A stretch of 64,000 nt of DNA from CAWGYT01 sp963826795 (lineage in GTDB: Bacteria > Planctomycetota > Planctomycetia > Pirellulales > Pirellulaceae): NCBI GenBank assembly GCA_963826795.1, contig CAWGYT010000017.1:48023-112022 (forward strand), written 5' to 3'. Within the stretch, counting starts at the first letter, position 1; every line of letters starts with the position of its first letter. Position numbers and translations under genes: made by a program. This document shows positions 20,342 to 29,422 of the stretch, piece after piece. Under the pieces are notes generated by a model. That model saw nothing but the letters and a program-made list of their open reading frames with translations. It searched no databases and had not been told where the DNA came from.

Positions 20342-21061
20342 ATGTCACAACTCGACGCCAACTCGCCGGTAGCCCAATGGGTGGCCGAATACCCGCATAC
20401 GGCGAGTTTGTTTGACCAGCTGAAGATCGACTATTGCTGCGGAGGCGGAATTGCTCTGCAAGAAGCTTGCGATCGGATGCAGCTCAACGCGAACACAATC
20501 ATCGCACAACTCTGGGCGGTCCCAGAACCGGCGACAACGGAGAACTGGCTGCAAGCTCCGCTCGCTGATCTGTGCGACCACATCGAAGGGACTCACCACG
20601 CTTATCTTCGAGAAGAACTACCGCGTCTGAGTGCCTTGCTCGATAAGGTCATCGAGGCTCACGCGGCGAATCATCCTGAGTTACCGGAGCTGGGACGAGT
20701 TTTTGCAGCGCTCCGCGCGGAACTCGAGCCTCACATGTTCAAGGAAGAGCGGATTCTGTTTCCTGCGATCCGTCAGACGGAAGCAGCTGCAAGTTGTCCA
20801 GACTTTCCGTTCGGAAGCGTCGCCAACCCAATCCGCATGATGGAGCACGAACATCGCGTGGCAGGACGCGCATTGACACGAATTCGCGAGCTGACGCGTG
20901 AGTTCCTGCCACCCGACGATGCCTGCAACACCTATCGATTCCTGCTGGACGCTCTCCAAAGGCTCGAAGGCGACCTTCATCAGCACATCCACAAAGAAAA
21001 CAACATCCTCTTTCCACGAGCAATTCAACTGGAGTCATCCTCAAGCGGCTTGGACGCCTAA
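20342..21061 (+). CDS. ric: Iron-sulfur cluster repair di-iron protein (RIC; YtfE/ScdA type)
   Basis: A 239-residue two-domain protein. The N-terminal ScdA_N domain has the hallmark IDYCCGGG (Cys32, Cys33), and the C-terminal hemerythrin-like four-helix bundle carries the di-iron histidines and carboxylates in HIEGTHHAYL, LEPHMFKEE, MMEHEH and HQHIHKEN. RIC proteins restore Fe-S clusters damaged by NO or oxidants and may act on NO itself. It lies 132 bases after the Rrf2 gene on the same strand. Beside a nitrate-reducing operon it fits defence against NO made from nitrite. The family assignment is very strong. Confidence 0.93.
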   Translation: MSQLDANSPVAQWVAEYPHTASLFDQLKIDYCCGGGIALQEACDRMQLNANTIIAQLWAVPEPATTENWLQAPLADLCDHIEGTHHAYLREELPRLSALLDKVIEAHAANHPELPELGRVFAALRAELEPHMFKEERILFPAIRQTEAAASCPDFPFGSVANPIRMMEHEHRVAGRALTRIRELTREFLPPDDACNTYRFLLDALQRLEGDLHQHIHKENNILFPRAIQLESSSSGLDA

Positions 21062-21165
21062 CGGAAGGACCGCCAGCAGTCGCTAGCTCCAAGGCATTTT
21101 TTCGCCGTGGCTCTCGCCCGACCCACTCGTTCACCTCGTAAATTACGACAAGGCAAACTCAACTC

Positions 21166-21690
21166 GTGAATCGCGTACATGTCATTGGCGGGAAGAACCA
21201 CGGAAAAACCACGCTTGTTGTCGAGTTAGTTCAAGCGTTCACGGCACTCGGACTGCGGGTGGGCACGATCAAGCATACGCATCATCAGCACGAGCTTGAC
21301 GCACCCGGGAAAGACTCGCACCGCCACCGGGAGTCAGGTGCCACGGTCGTTGGGATTTGTTCTCCGTCAATGAACGCGGTTTTCTGGCCGCCGATGCCTG
21401 CCGACGATTCGACGGAAGACGAAAGCGAGCTCAAGTACGTTGCTTTCGCTCCCATGTTCGAGCGGTGCGATCTTGTTCTCGTTGAAGGCAATTCAGGAAC
21501 GCGCGCATTTAAAGTCGAGGTCTGGCGACGCGACCTGGGGGCGCCACCGATCGCCCAGCAAGACCCTTCCGTGGCCGCCGTAATCACGGACGATACTTGG
21601 GACGGCAATCTCACCGTGCCCTGCTGGCGGCGTTCCGATGTCGACGAGCTCGCTCGGAACATCCTCCGACTCAAGCACATCCGTGTATGA
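21166..21690 (+). CDS. mobB: Molybdopterin-guanine dinucleotide biosynthesis protein MobB
   Basis: A 174-residue P-loop GTPase. The GTG-initiated N-terminus reads MNRVHVIGGKNHGKTTLVVE, with the Walker A at residues 8-15, followed by VGTIKHTHHQHELDAPGKDS and HRHRESGA, the MobB signature. MobB assists MobA in attaching GMP to the molybdenum cofactor, giving the bis-MGD form that NarG needs. The GTG at 21166 is the only start that keeps the whole beta-strand before the P-loop. It follows the repair gene by 104 bases on the same strand and converges on the outer-membrane barrel gene. Confidence 0.9.
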   Translation: MNRVHVIGGKNHGKTTLVVELVQAFTALGLRVGTIKHTHHQHELDAPGKDSHRHRESGATVVGICSPSMNAVFWPPMPADDSTEDESELKYVAFAPMFERCDLVLVEGNSGTRAFKVEVWRRDLGAPPIAQQDPSVAAVITDDTWDGNLTVPCWRRSDVDELARNILRLKHIRV

Positions 21691-21755
21691 CACTTGGTCG
21701 TCCCCGCGTTTCAGCACGTCTGCTTTCTTGACCGACTCTCGTCGGGAGAGGCGGG

Positions 21756-23462
21756 CTACCACTTTTGCTGGAACATCAGCGCCAGTTGCTCGGCATCGGA
21801 CGCACGAGTGGCCGTGGACGTATCCTCCAGGAAACGGCCTCCAAACAGCCGTGAGTAGCCAACCAGAATGTCGGAGTAGCGACTGAGATGGAAATTCAGC
21901 ACAAGGTCGATCTCGTCACCCACGTTGTTGCCTGCCGCCCCACTCGCATCGCGACGCGTCGCAATGCCGCCGGCGTTGTAGAGCGAGTCGCGACTGTGGT
22001 TCAGCCAGAAGTGGTGATACTGTAGCCACACGGTGACCCACGGCTGAGGGAAAAAGAGCAGATGCGCGTTGGCGTCGTGTATATTCTGCCGACCGACCTG
22101 ATCGAGCCAACCGAGATAATAGTGCCCGAACGGAAAGAGCTGATTGAATGTATGGGCGTCGCCCGATGTCGGGTCGGCGTCACCGCTGGCAAAGTCGTAG
22201 TACAGCCAGGCAGTCGGCGAGCAGGAAGCCTTCTTCCAGTTGCGTCCCACGCCGGCGGTGGCTGCTCCTGCTAACAGATTGCTCCCACCCTGATCGCCAA
22301 ACTGCAGCGCCATTTCGCCGTCCCACAGATATCCATTCCTGTCACCTGCGTAACGTGTTCCAATGGTATGGACTTCGGTCGGAGCGCGTACGATGCCCTG
22401 CTCGGTGATACTGTTCGAGTTGTCGAGATAAAGATAATAGAAGTCGAGAAAGTGACCTTGCTCGGGGCGATATGTTGCCCAAGCTCCTGCAAACTCTCGA
22501 CCGTCATCGAGTTGGTCGAAACCATTGGGATCGGGAGGAACGAATGCCGAGTAAAAAAGATCCGTGTCCCATTTTTCACCTCGGCGAAGCAATCTCACGC
22601 CATCGAACGTGCGTCGTGTGTTCGCCCAATCTAACGTGGAAACCCAGCGTTGCGAGCCGAAAAGCAGTTCTTGCCGTCCGACCCGAGCAAACACGGGCTT
22701 CCCGTCGTAGTCGAACAAGTTCAGTTCGACGAAAAGATTGAGGAAATCACCACGATTCACGTCCAGTGGCAACGCTGCGAATTCCTCTGAGAAGCTATCG
22801 GCCCAGATGAACTCGCCAAAAAGCCGCACGCGATCGCCGTACATCACGTCCCCGAATGCTCGCACTCGCGTCAACGTGTAGCTGTTGTCCGCTTCAGTGA
22901 GCCGACTGTTGTGCTCGTTCATGAAGCGGGCCCAGATCTGGCCGCCCGTGCTAAATGTCACACAGTCATTGACTGGGATTCGCTTCAGTTTCTCGACACA
23001 TGTCCGCTCGCCGAACGGAAGAGATTCGACGTAGCGGAAATCCGCGTCGAAGAATGACGGCGGCATGAGCGCAAAGGGAAGGTAACCGGACTTGGGAAGT
23101 TTGTCACGGCAAGTTCCCGTCAGACAGTCGGAGAATGAATAGTAGCCGGGCCCGGTTCGCGGAACCGCAAAGTTCCCCATTCTTGGAAGCGGCTGGATAC
23201 TGCCCGGGACGGTCGACCAGTCCACGCACCGCCCACAACAACAGGCGGTGCGTTTGCATTTGCAGTTGCAGTGGCAGTTGCAGTTAGGACACGTCGGACC
23301 CACGTCGGTGACAAGTTCGCCGCCACGGCTCTCGGCAGAATACTCCGAGACCAGCGGCGTCGCGGGCTCGATCTCTTGGGCAAAAAGACTCGACGCAAAT
23401 AGTGGAAGCGCCATCCCTGCAAACGCAGCGCGCAACAGCAGGCTTTTGTGGCAAGTCATCAC
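21756..23462 (-). CDS. Alginate-export (AlgE-like) outer-membrane barrel with Cys-rich N-terminus
   Basis: A 568-residue protein with a signal peptide (residues about 1-28, ending FASSLFAQ) and a beta-barrel ending in QQKW, with the C-terminal aromatic typical of outer-membrane barrels. The segments VFARVGRQELLFGSQRWVST and RTFDGVRLLRRGEKWDTDLF match the alginate-export domain family common in Planctomycetes. Porin activity is plausible; the substrate is unknown and need not be alginate. Residues 58-79 contain ten cysteines, many in C-[NHK]-C alternation, which is unusual for this family and is reported as a finding. It ends opposite MobB. A nitrate or nitrite porin role is only suggested by location. 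Confidence 0.82.
   Translation of the reverse strand: MMTCHKSLLLRAAFAGMALPLFASSLFAQEIEPATPLVSEYSAESRGGELVTDVGPTCPNCNCHCNCKCKRTACCCGRCVDWSTVPGSIQPLPRMGNFAVPRTGPGYYSFSDCLTGTCRDKLPKSGYLPFALMPPSFFDADFRYVESLPFGERTCVEKLKRIPVNDCVTFSTGGQIWARFMNEHNSRLTEADNSYTLTRVRAFGDVMYGDRVRLFGEFIWADSFSEEFAALPLDVNRGDFLNLFVELNLFDYDGKPVFARVGRQELLFGSQRWVSTLDWANTRRTFDGVRLLRRGEKWDTDLFYSAFVPPDPNGFDQLDDGREFAGAWATYRPEQGHFLDFYYLYLDNSNSITEQGIVRAPTEVHTIGTRYAGDRNGYLWDGEMALQFGDQGGSNLLAGAATAGVGRNWKKASCSPTAWLYYDFASGDADPTSGDAHTFNQLFPFGHYYLGWLDQVGRQNIHDANAHLLFFPQPWVTVWLQYHHFWLNHSRDSLYNAGGIATRRDASGAAGNNVGDEIDLVLNFHLSRYSDILVGYSRLFGGRFLEDTSTATRASDAEQLALMFQQKW
23226..23291 (-). repeat. Short imperfect hexanucleotide repeat encoding a Cys-rich segment
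   Basis: On the plus strand the segment contains consecutive units of the form ttgcat, ttgcag, ttgcag, tggcag, ttgcag. Read on the minus strand they encode alternating Cys with Asn, His or Lys. This explains the dense cysteine run at residues 58-79 of the barrel protein. Variation in unit number would change the number of cysteines without breaking frame. Confidence 0.6.
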
Positions 23463-23941
23463 TTCTTTTTCCTGTAGACTTGGTTAGGCCCTCGGCTGAC
23501 GGGACGGTCATCCCCCCGTTTTTGTATCGACGCGAAGGCGTCTGGTTTCTCAGGTATCTAGAGATCTGAGGACACAGAAAAACGTTGGCAGTTGAGCAGT
23601 CATTAGGACCCGAAAAGTCAACGAGGTTCCTGGCAGGGGCCGCGCGAGCGGTGCTATCAAGCCTGGCAGGGCTCAAGTCAAGCGGCTCCTTCAGTTCAAG
23701 TCCGGCGGATGGAACGTGGGACCCGTGCAGCTTTTGGATACTTCGTTGATTGGCCGTGTACTCGGCAGCGTCTGGCGGCAGAACTCGACCGAGTCGGGGG
23801 CAAAGTTCGCCAAGACAGTGCCTTTGGAGCAAGAATCACGAACAGACTTCGGTAGAATGAGAGCTCCAGAGTGGCGACTTCCATCGCCAGAGAGTTATGA
23901 TGCCGTGGTGTGAGGACTTGAGCGTGCGACTGGAGAATGGA
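23463..23941. other. Intergenic region between divergent genes, candidate operator
   Basis: About 480 bases separate the divergently transcribed barrel gene and the DUF1549 gene, so both promoters should be here. An imperfect inverted repeat, ctcaggtatc then tagagatctgag, lies at 23549-23570, about 90 bases upstream of the barrel start. No convincing -35/-10 pair can be assigned in this phylum by eye, and no coding sequence is evident. Confidence 0.35.
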
Positions 23942-26222
23942 ATGGGCGTTCAGAATCAATCGAAGTTGCTGCTTGCGACGATCCTCTCTTTCCTGTCCAT
24001 TGGGACGAGTGGCTGGGCGCAGGACACCGCCGTCGATCCACTCCACGTCCAGCGAATGAAGGCAGGCATGGCGATCTTCAAGTCCGGCGTGCGAGCGACT
24101 CTAGAAACGAGCTGTCTGGAGTGCCACAACGCGAAGTCGAGGAAGGGGGACTTTGACCTTTCCACGCGGGACGCCCTGCTCGAAAGCGGTTTCCTAGCGC
24201 ACGTCGGCCGAAGAAAGTCACTTGTTGCAGCTTGTAAGGCATGAGGTCGAACCCCACATGCCTTTCAAATCGCCGAAGCTTGGCGACGAGCAGATACGTC
24301 AACTGGCAAAGTGGATCGACCTGGGCGCTCCGTTTGACACGCCCCTTTCTCCTCCGCCGGAAAACGATCGCGCATCGGATCCGTTCACCGACGCGGATCG
24401 CCAATTCTGGTCGTTTCAGCCGCTCAAGCGTCCCGCCATTCCCCCAGACGATCCGGATGGCTGGTGTCGAACGCCGATTGACCGCTTTATCTGGGCTCGC
24501 TTAAGCGACGCGGGCATTGCCCCCAATGCGACCGCGGACCGACGCGTGTTGATTCGACGCGCTTACTACGACCTGATTGGCCTGCCGCCGACGCACCAGG
24601 AGGTTGAACAGTTCGTCGCAGATGCGGATCCGCAGGCGTATGCCCGCGTGTTGGATCGCTTGCTGCAATCCCAACACCACGGTGAGCGCTGGGCTCGGCA
24701 TTGGCTGGACGTCGCGCGCTTTGCCGAGAGCTCTGGCTACGAGCATGACGACGATCGCCCGAATGCCTACCCCTATCGCGACTTTGTGATTAAGGCCTTG
24801 AATGCCGATCTGCCGTACGACGAGTTCGTGCGTTGGCAATTGGCCGGCGACGAGCTGGCGCCAGACAACCCCTTGGCCATGTCGGCGACGGGCTTCTTGG
24901 GAACCGGCACGTTTCCGACCCAGCTGACCGAAGCCGAGTTTGAATCGGCTCGATACGACGAACTCGACGAGATGGTCGCCAACACGGGATTGGCGTTCTT
25001 GGGGCTATCGATCGGCTGTGCACGGTGCCACGATCACAAGTTTGACCCGATTCCGAGCGCCGACTATTACGCCTTCGCAGCCACTTTCGTCAAGACGGTA
25101 CGCAGTGAAATCGATCTGGTCCTCGCACCCGCTTCGCCACCGGCGAAAGTGCAGGTGACGGCAGAGGGTTTCGCTCCCTTGAAAAACCATGCGGACGGAC
25201 GGGGATATCCTTACTTTTACGAGCACGTCCATATCCTCCGCCGCGGTGACGTTCAGCAAAAGGAAGGCGTCGCCGAGCCGGGGTTCGTGCGGGTACTGAT
25301 GCGAAGCGACGGTGATCCTGCACGGTGGAACGTCTCGCCGCCACTCAATTGGAGCCGCACCGAGTTTCGCCGCGCGGCCCTTGCCAACTGGATCACCGAC
25401 CCCGAGCGAGGTGCCGGCCACTTGGCGGCGCGCGTGATCGTGAATCGCTTGTGGCAACATCACTTCGGACGAGGGCTCGTGGCGACGCCAAACGACTTTG
25501 GGATGCAGGGCGAGCGACCGACTCACCCCGAGCTGCTCGATTGGCTGGCCTGTGAATTGATCGACGGCGGCTGGAGCCTGAAACAGATCCACCGCCTGAT
25601 CATGACCAGCGCCGTGTACACACAGAACGCCAGCTATGACGAGGCACGGGCCGCCGTCGACCCCGGCAATCAGCTCCACTGGCGTCGAACTCCCAGGCGT
25701 TTGGAAGCGGAGGCGATTCGAGACGCCATGCTGTCGGTGTCGGGTTTGCTCGATCCGACCATGTATGGGCCCGGCTCGCTGGACGAGACAATGCACCGGC
25801 GGAGTATCTACTTCACCGTCAAGCGTAGCAAACTGATTCCCACGATGATGCTGTTTGACTGGCCCGAACATCTGGTGAGCGTAGGACAACGACCGGTCAC
25901 GACCACGGCGCCTCAAGCACTGTGGTTCATCAACAATGCGCAGATTCGGCAATACGCGCTAGGTTTCGCGCACCGGCTGACGCCAAAAACAACCGGTGGT
26001 GCAATCGATTCGCCGCAGGACGATCAGGTGATCATCGCGCGGGCTTACCGCATCGCTTACGGCCGAGCGGCGGCCGAGGAAGAATTGAACGTGGCAGAAG
26101 CGTTCTTGCATTCGCAGCGTCAACTCTACGCACACCAGGAAGAACAGCAGGCCGCCGAGCAGGCGCTGGCCGATTTGTGCCAGATGATTTTGGGGAGCAG
26201 CGAGTTTATCTATTTGCAATAG
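23942..26222 (+). CDS. Planctomycete cytochrome-domain protein, DUF1549 and DUF1553 (frameshifted once)
   Basis: A secreted protein of about 760 residues of the family abundant in Planctomycetes: PSCyt1 haem domain, then DUF1549 (PSCyt2) and DUF1553 (PSD1). The N-terminus MGVQNQSKLLLATILSFLSI is a signal peptide. The haem motif is CLECH in LETSCLECHNAKSRKGDFDL. DUF1549 contains PIDRFIWARL and CARCHDHKFDPI, and DUF1553 contains RVIVNRLWQHHFGRGLV and ASYDEARAAVDP. The frame changes near 24198-24203, between GFLA and RTSAEESHLL, where a GCGC run may have lost two bases. It precedes the DUF1501 gene, its usual partner. The biochemical role is not established. Confidence 0.88.
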
Positions 26223-26260
26223 TTGATCTTGAAGCACACTCTGTGCGGAACGGAACCGAC

Positions 26261-27739
26261 ATGGACCTGAAGACGGACATCGACATACAGCCATCGCGAC
26301 GAGATTTGTTGCGCCAAGCGGGCTGCGGCGCTGCGATCTTGGGGCTCGCGGGGATCCTGTTCGACGAAGGGCTCCTGCGAAGCGCGTCTGCCGGCGGATC
26401 GAGTTTGCAATCGAATCCCCTGGCGCCACGCGAACCTCACTTTCCCGCCACAGCCAAGCACGTCATTTGGATCTTCATCAATGGTGGTCCCAGTCACGTC
26501 GACACGTGGGACTACAAGCCGGATCTCGCGAAGTGGGACGGAAAATCGATGCAGGAATTCGACTCCGAATTCCAGAACACCACGGGATTCTTTAAGGACG
26601 CCGTGGGGGGACTGATGAAGTCGCCCTTTCGATTTACGCCGCGCGGTGAATGCGGCAAGATGGTTTCCTCCATCTTCCCGCAGCTCGGCCGCCATGTCGA
26701 CAAGATGGCATTTATTCACTCGGGCTACACAGAATCGAACAACCATTCCACGGCGCTTTTCAAATTGAATTGCGGCCTCCCGCGGATGGGATTCCCGTGC
26801 GTGGGATCGTGGGTCACCTATGGACTGGGGAGTGCGAGCCAAGACCTGCCGGGGTTTGTCGTGATGAGTGATCCGCAGGGTCGCGGCTTGCCGAAAGCGC
26901 ACGCGGCAAATTGGTCGGCCGGTTTTCTGCCGGGCGTCTACCAAGGAACCCACCTGAAGCCCCAAGGATCGCCGATCGAGAATCTCGTGCCGCCGGCGGG
27001 AGTGACCCAACCCTCGCAGAGGAGCTCGCTTGATTACTTGCGTCAATTGAACCGAACGCATCGCGAACGACTCGCGGCGGAATCGGAACTGAATGCGCGG
27101 ATCGAAAGCTTCGAGCTCGCCTATCGAATGCAGTCGGCCGCTCCCGAGGCGCTGGACATCGAAGGAGAATCCGTACACACCAGAGCACGGTACGGGTTGA
27201 ACGATCCGCGCGTGCACCCATTCGGACAACAATGCTTAATTGCACGTCGATTGATCGAACGAGGAGTGCGATTCGTGCAAATTTACTCCGGCGGGACGGA
27301 AAACGAACGTTCCTGGGACGGGCACAACGACATCCTCGGGAATCATACTCAATTCGCCGGAGAAACCGATCAACCGGTCGCCGGGTTGCTGGACGACCTC
27401 CAACAGCGAGGTTTGCTGGACGAAACACTGGTGATCTGGTGTGGCGAGTTTGGCCGGTTGCCGATCGCACAAAAGTCGGCCAAGCCGGGACGCGACCATA
27501 ATCCTCACTGCTTCACCGCCTGGCTGGCCGGCGGCGGGGTCCGTGGCGGAGTAAGCTATGGCCAGTCCGACGAAGTGGGATACAAGGCGGCGGTCGATCG
27601 AGTTCACGTCAACGACCTTCACGCCACGATTCTGCACCTCCTGGGAATCGACCATACAGCCCTCACGTTTCGCTACAGCGGCCGCGACTATCGACTGACC
27701 GACGTCGGCGGCCGCGTAATCCAGGACATCCTCGCGTAG
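26261..27739 (+). CDS. DUF1501 secreted protein
   Basis: A 492-residue protein with a twin-arginine-type leader (SRRDLLRQAGCGAAILGLAG) and the DUF1501 fold, which resembles sulfatase/alkaline-phosphatase-type domains. Recognisable segments are IWIFINGGPSHVDTWDYKPD, ERGVRFVQIYSGG and VIWCGEFGRLPIAQ followed by RDHNPHCFTAWLAGGGVRGG. It starts 38 bases after the DUF1549/1553 stop, the standard two-gene arrangement in Planctomycetes. The ATG at 26261 gives the leader a normal length, whereas upstream in-frame codons lie inside the preceding gene. A role in degrading complex extracellular polymers has been proposed for such pairs but is unproven. Confidence 0.9.
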   Translation: MDLKTDIDIQPSRRDLLRQAGCGAAILGLAGILFDEGLLRSASAGGSSLQSNPLAPREPHFPATAKHVIWIFINGGPSHVDTWDYKPDLAKWDGKSMQEFDSEFQNTTGFFKDAVGGLMKSPFRFTPRGECGKMVSSIFPQLGRHVDKMAFIHSGYTESNNHSTALFKLNCGLPRMGFPCVGSWVTYGLGSASQDLPGFVVMSDPQGRGLPKAHAANWSAGFLPGVYQGTHLKPQGSPIENLVPPAGVTQPSQRSSLDYLRQLNRTHRERLAAESELNARIESFELAYRMQSAAPEALDIEGESVHTRARYGLNDPRVHPFGQQCLIARRLIERGVRFVQIYSGGTENERSWDGHNDILGNHTQFAGETDQPVAGLLDDLQQRGLLDETLVIWCGEFGRLPIAQKSAKPGRDHNPHCFTAWLAGGGVRGGVSYGQSDEVGYKAAVDRVHVNDLHATILHLLGIDHTALTFRYSGRDYRLTDVGGRVIQDILA

Positions 27740-27797
27740 CGCGACTGCGCGGACATTTCTCGGTGACTGTGGTTGATCCACGCGACGGAGCCCCAAC

Positions 27798-29054
27798 ATG
27801 TCTCAAGCCAGAATCGGCCTCGCGCTGGCGTTCGTCGCGGGGTTTTCGACCATCAGTTTCGCACAATCCACACGGCGGCTGGCAGTCGCCGACTATCTCG
27901 ACAAGATGAAGGCCGGTTGGGTTGGCCAGATGGTCGGAGTCGGCTGGGGTGGCCCGACCGAGTTTCAAGTGCAGGGCCGAATCCTGCCCGCCGCACAAAT
28001 GCCCGATTGGGAGCCACGGCTGGTCAATCAGTTCCAGCAGGACGACATCTACGTCGAGTTGACCTTTCTGCAGACACTCGCGAAGCACGGACTCGATTGC
28101 TCGATTCGCCAAGCGGGAATCGACTTCGCCAACAGCGGCTACCCGCTCTGGCACGCGAATCAGGCGGGCCGCGACAATTTGCGGCGCGGGATTGCCCCGC
28201 CCGACTCGGGCCACCCAAAATTCAATCATCACGCCGATGACATCGATTACCAGATCGAAGCCGACTACAGCGGCCTGATCGCCCCGGGGATGCCTCAGTT
28301 GGCAATCGATCTGGGTGAAAAATTCGGGCGGCTCATGAACTACGGGGACGGGATCTATGCCGGCCAATTCGTCGGCGGCATGTACGCCGAGGCGTTCTTT
28401 GAAAACGACCGCGTGAAGATCATCGAGGCGGGCTTGCGGTGCATTCCCCCGCAGAGCCAGTACGCCGGCATGGTTCGCGACATGCTCGCGTGGTATCGGC
28501 AGAATCCTCACGATTGGGAGCGAACCTGGCTGCAATGCGAGGAGAAATACCACCGGGACGCCCGCTATACGCATACTCAATGCAGCAAGCCCGGTGGTGA
28601 AAGCGACTTCAGCATTGATGCCAAACTAAACGGCGCCTACATCCTCATGGGTCTCCTCTACGGCGAGGGCGATCCAGATCAAACGGTCATCATTTCCACT
28701 CGCTGCGGACAGGACTCCGACTGCAACCCGTCGAACGCCGCCGGCGTGTTGTTCACCGCACAGGGTTACTCGAAACTGCCCGAACGGTTCACGTCGCAGT
28801 TGGATCCCCAAGGCAAGTTCAGCCATACGCCCTACGATTTCCCCAGCTTGATCGAGGTCTGCATTCAACTGGTTCGCCAGGCGGTAAAGCAAGGAGGCGG
28901 TCGCGTTGAAACGACCGCCTCCGGCGACGAGGTCTTCGTGATTCCGATCGTCCCGCCCCGACCAAGCCGGCTTGAGGCGACTTATCAGCCCGATCCCGCT
29001 GCCGACAGCAAGTTCACACCGGACGAGCTGGCGAGAATCGCGCCACCCGAATAA
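27798..29054 (+). CDS. Secreted ADP-ribosylglycohydrolase-family protein
   Basis: A 418-residue protein with a signal peptide (MSQARIGLALAFVAGFSTIS, cleavage near SFAQ). The all-helical ADP-ribosylglycohydrolase fold is indicated by QQDDIYVELTFLQTL near residue 80, matching the family's acidic metal site, and STRCGQDSDCNPSNAAG near residue 301, matching the C-terminal GxDxD metal ligands. Cytoplasmic members remove ADP-ribose from proteins such as dinitrogenase reductase. A secreted form is more likely a glycoside hydrolase on an exogenous substrate, as for many Planctomycete and Bacteroidetes members. It lies 58 bases after the DUF1501 gene and may be in its operon. Confidence 0.82.
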   Translation: MSQARIGLALAFVAGFSTISFAQSTRRLAVADYLDKMKAGWVGQMVGVGWGGPTEFQVQGRILPAAQMPDWEPRLVNQFQQDDIYVELTFLQTLAKHGLDCSIRQAGIDFANSGYPLWHANQAGRDNLRRGIAPPDSGHPKFNHHADDIDYQIEADYSGLIAPGMPQLAIDLGEKFGRLMNYGDGIYAGQFVGGMYAEAFFENDRVKIIEAGLRCIPPQSQYAGMVRDMLAWYRQNPHDWERTWLQCEEKYHRDARYTHTQCSKPGGESDFSIDAKLNGAYILMGLLYGEGDPDQTVIISTRCGQDSDCNPSNAAGVLFTAQGYSKLPERFTSQLDPQGKFSHTPYDFPSLIEVCIQLVRQAVKQGGGRVETTASGDEVFVIPIVPPRPSRLEATYQPDPAADSKFTPDELARIAPPE

Positions 29055-29422
29055 CCACGAGGACGGATCGATCGGCAGTCCGACCTGCAGTCCACGTCAC
29101 GCGACGCTCGATGAAGACTCTCGTGCAAATCGAGCAAGGTGACACCACCATGTCCCTTCTCCCCGTGCGGGAGAAGGTGGCCGAAGGCCGGATGAGGGGA
29201 CCGCGAGCCGGATGAGGGGACCGCCGGCCGCCGCAGCCCAACCCTCACCCGACTCTGCGAGGCGACCTCTCCCGCGCGCCACCGCATCCACTAACGACGT
29301 TCGCTTACTTCTGCTAGACTACGAGCATCATCCGCAAGATCTCGCTCGTCGGCGAGAGCGGCCTTATTGACGCAGCCTTATTGACGCGGTCGAAATCTTG
29401 TTTTCATCGAATTGCCGACAAA
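29055..29422. other. Intergenic stretch with hairpin and 20-bp direct repeat
   Basis: No gene is seen. A perfect 9-bp stem, ccttctccc and gggagaagg with a 5-base loop, lies at 29155-29177. It is followed by two copies of gccggatgaggggaccg (29187-29203 and 29207-29223) and a cytosine-rich tail containing ccctcaccc. This resembles the dispersed intergenic repeats common in Planctomycete genomes and could also end transcription of the upstream gene. A related remnant is at 34770-34799. Confidence 0.55.

Noticed and set aside
25005..25952. 315-codon open frame opposite the DUF1553 region
   Set aside because: No domain and wholly inside a recognised gene.
26210..27232. 340-codon open frame on the minus strand opposite the DUF1501 gene
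   Set aside because: Composition is typical of antisense frames in GC-rich genes, and DUF1501 is unmistakable.
27663..28580. 305-codon open frame opposite the ADP-ribosylglycohydrolase gene
   Set aside because: Shadow frame without start-site or domain support.
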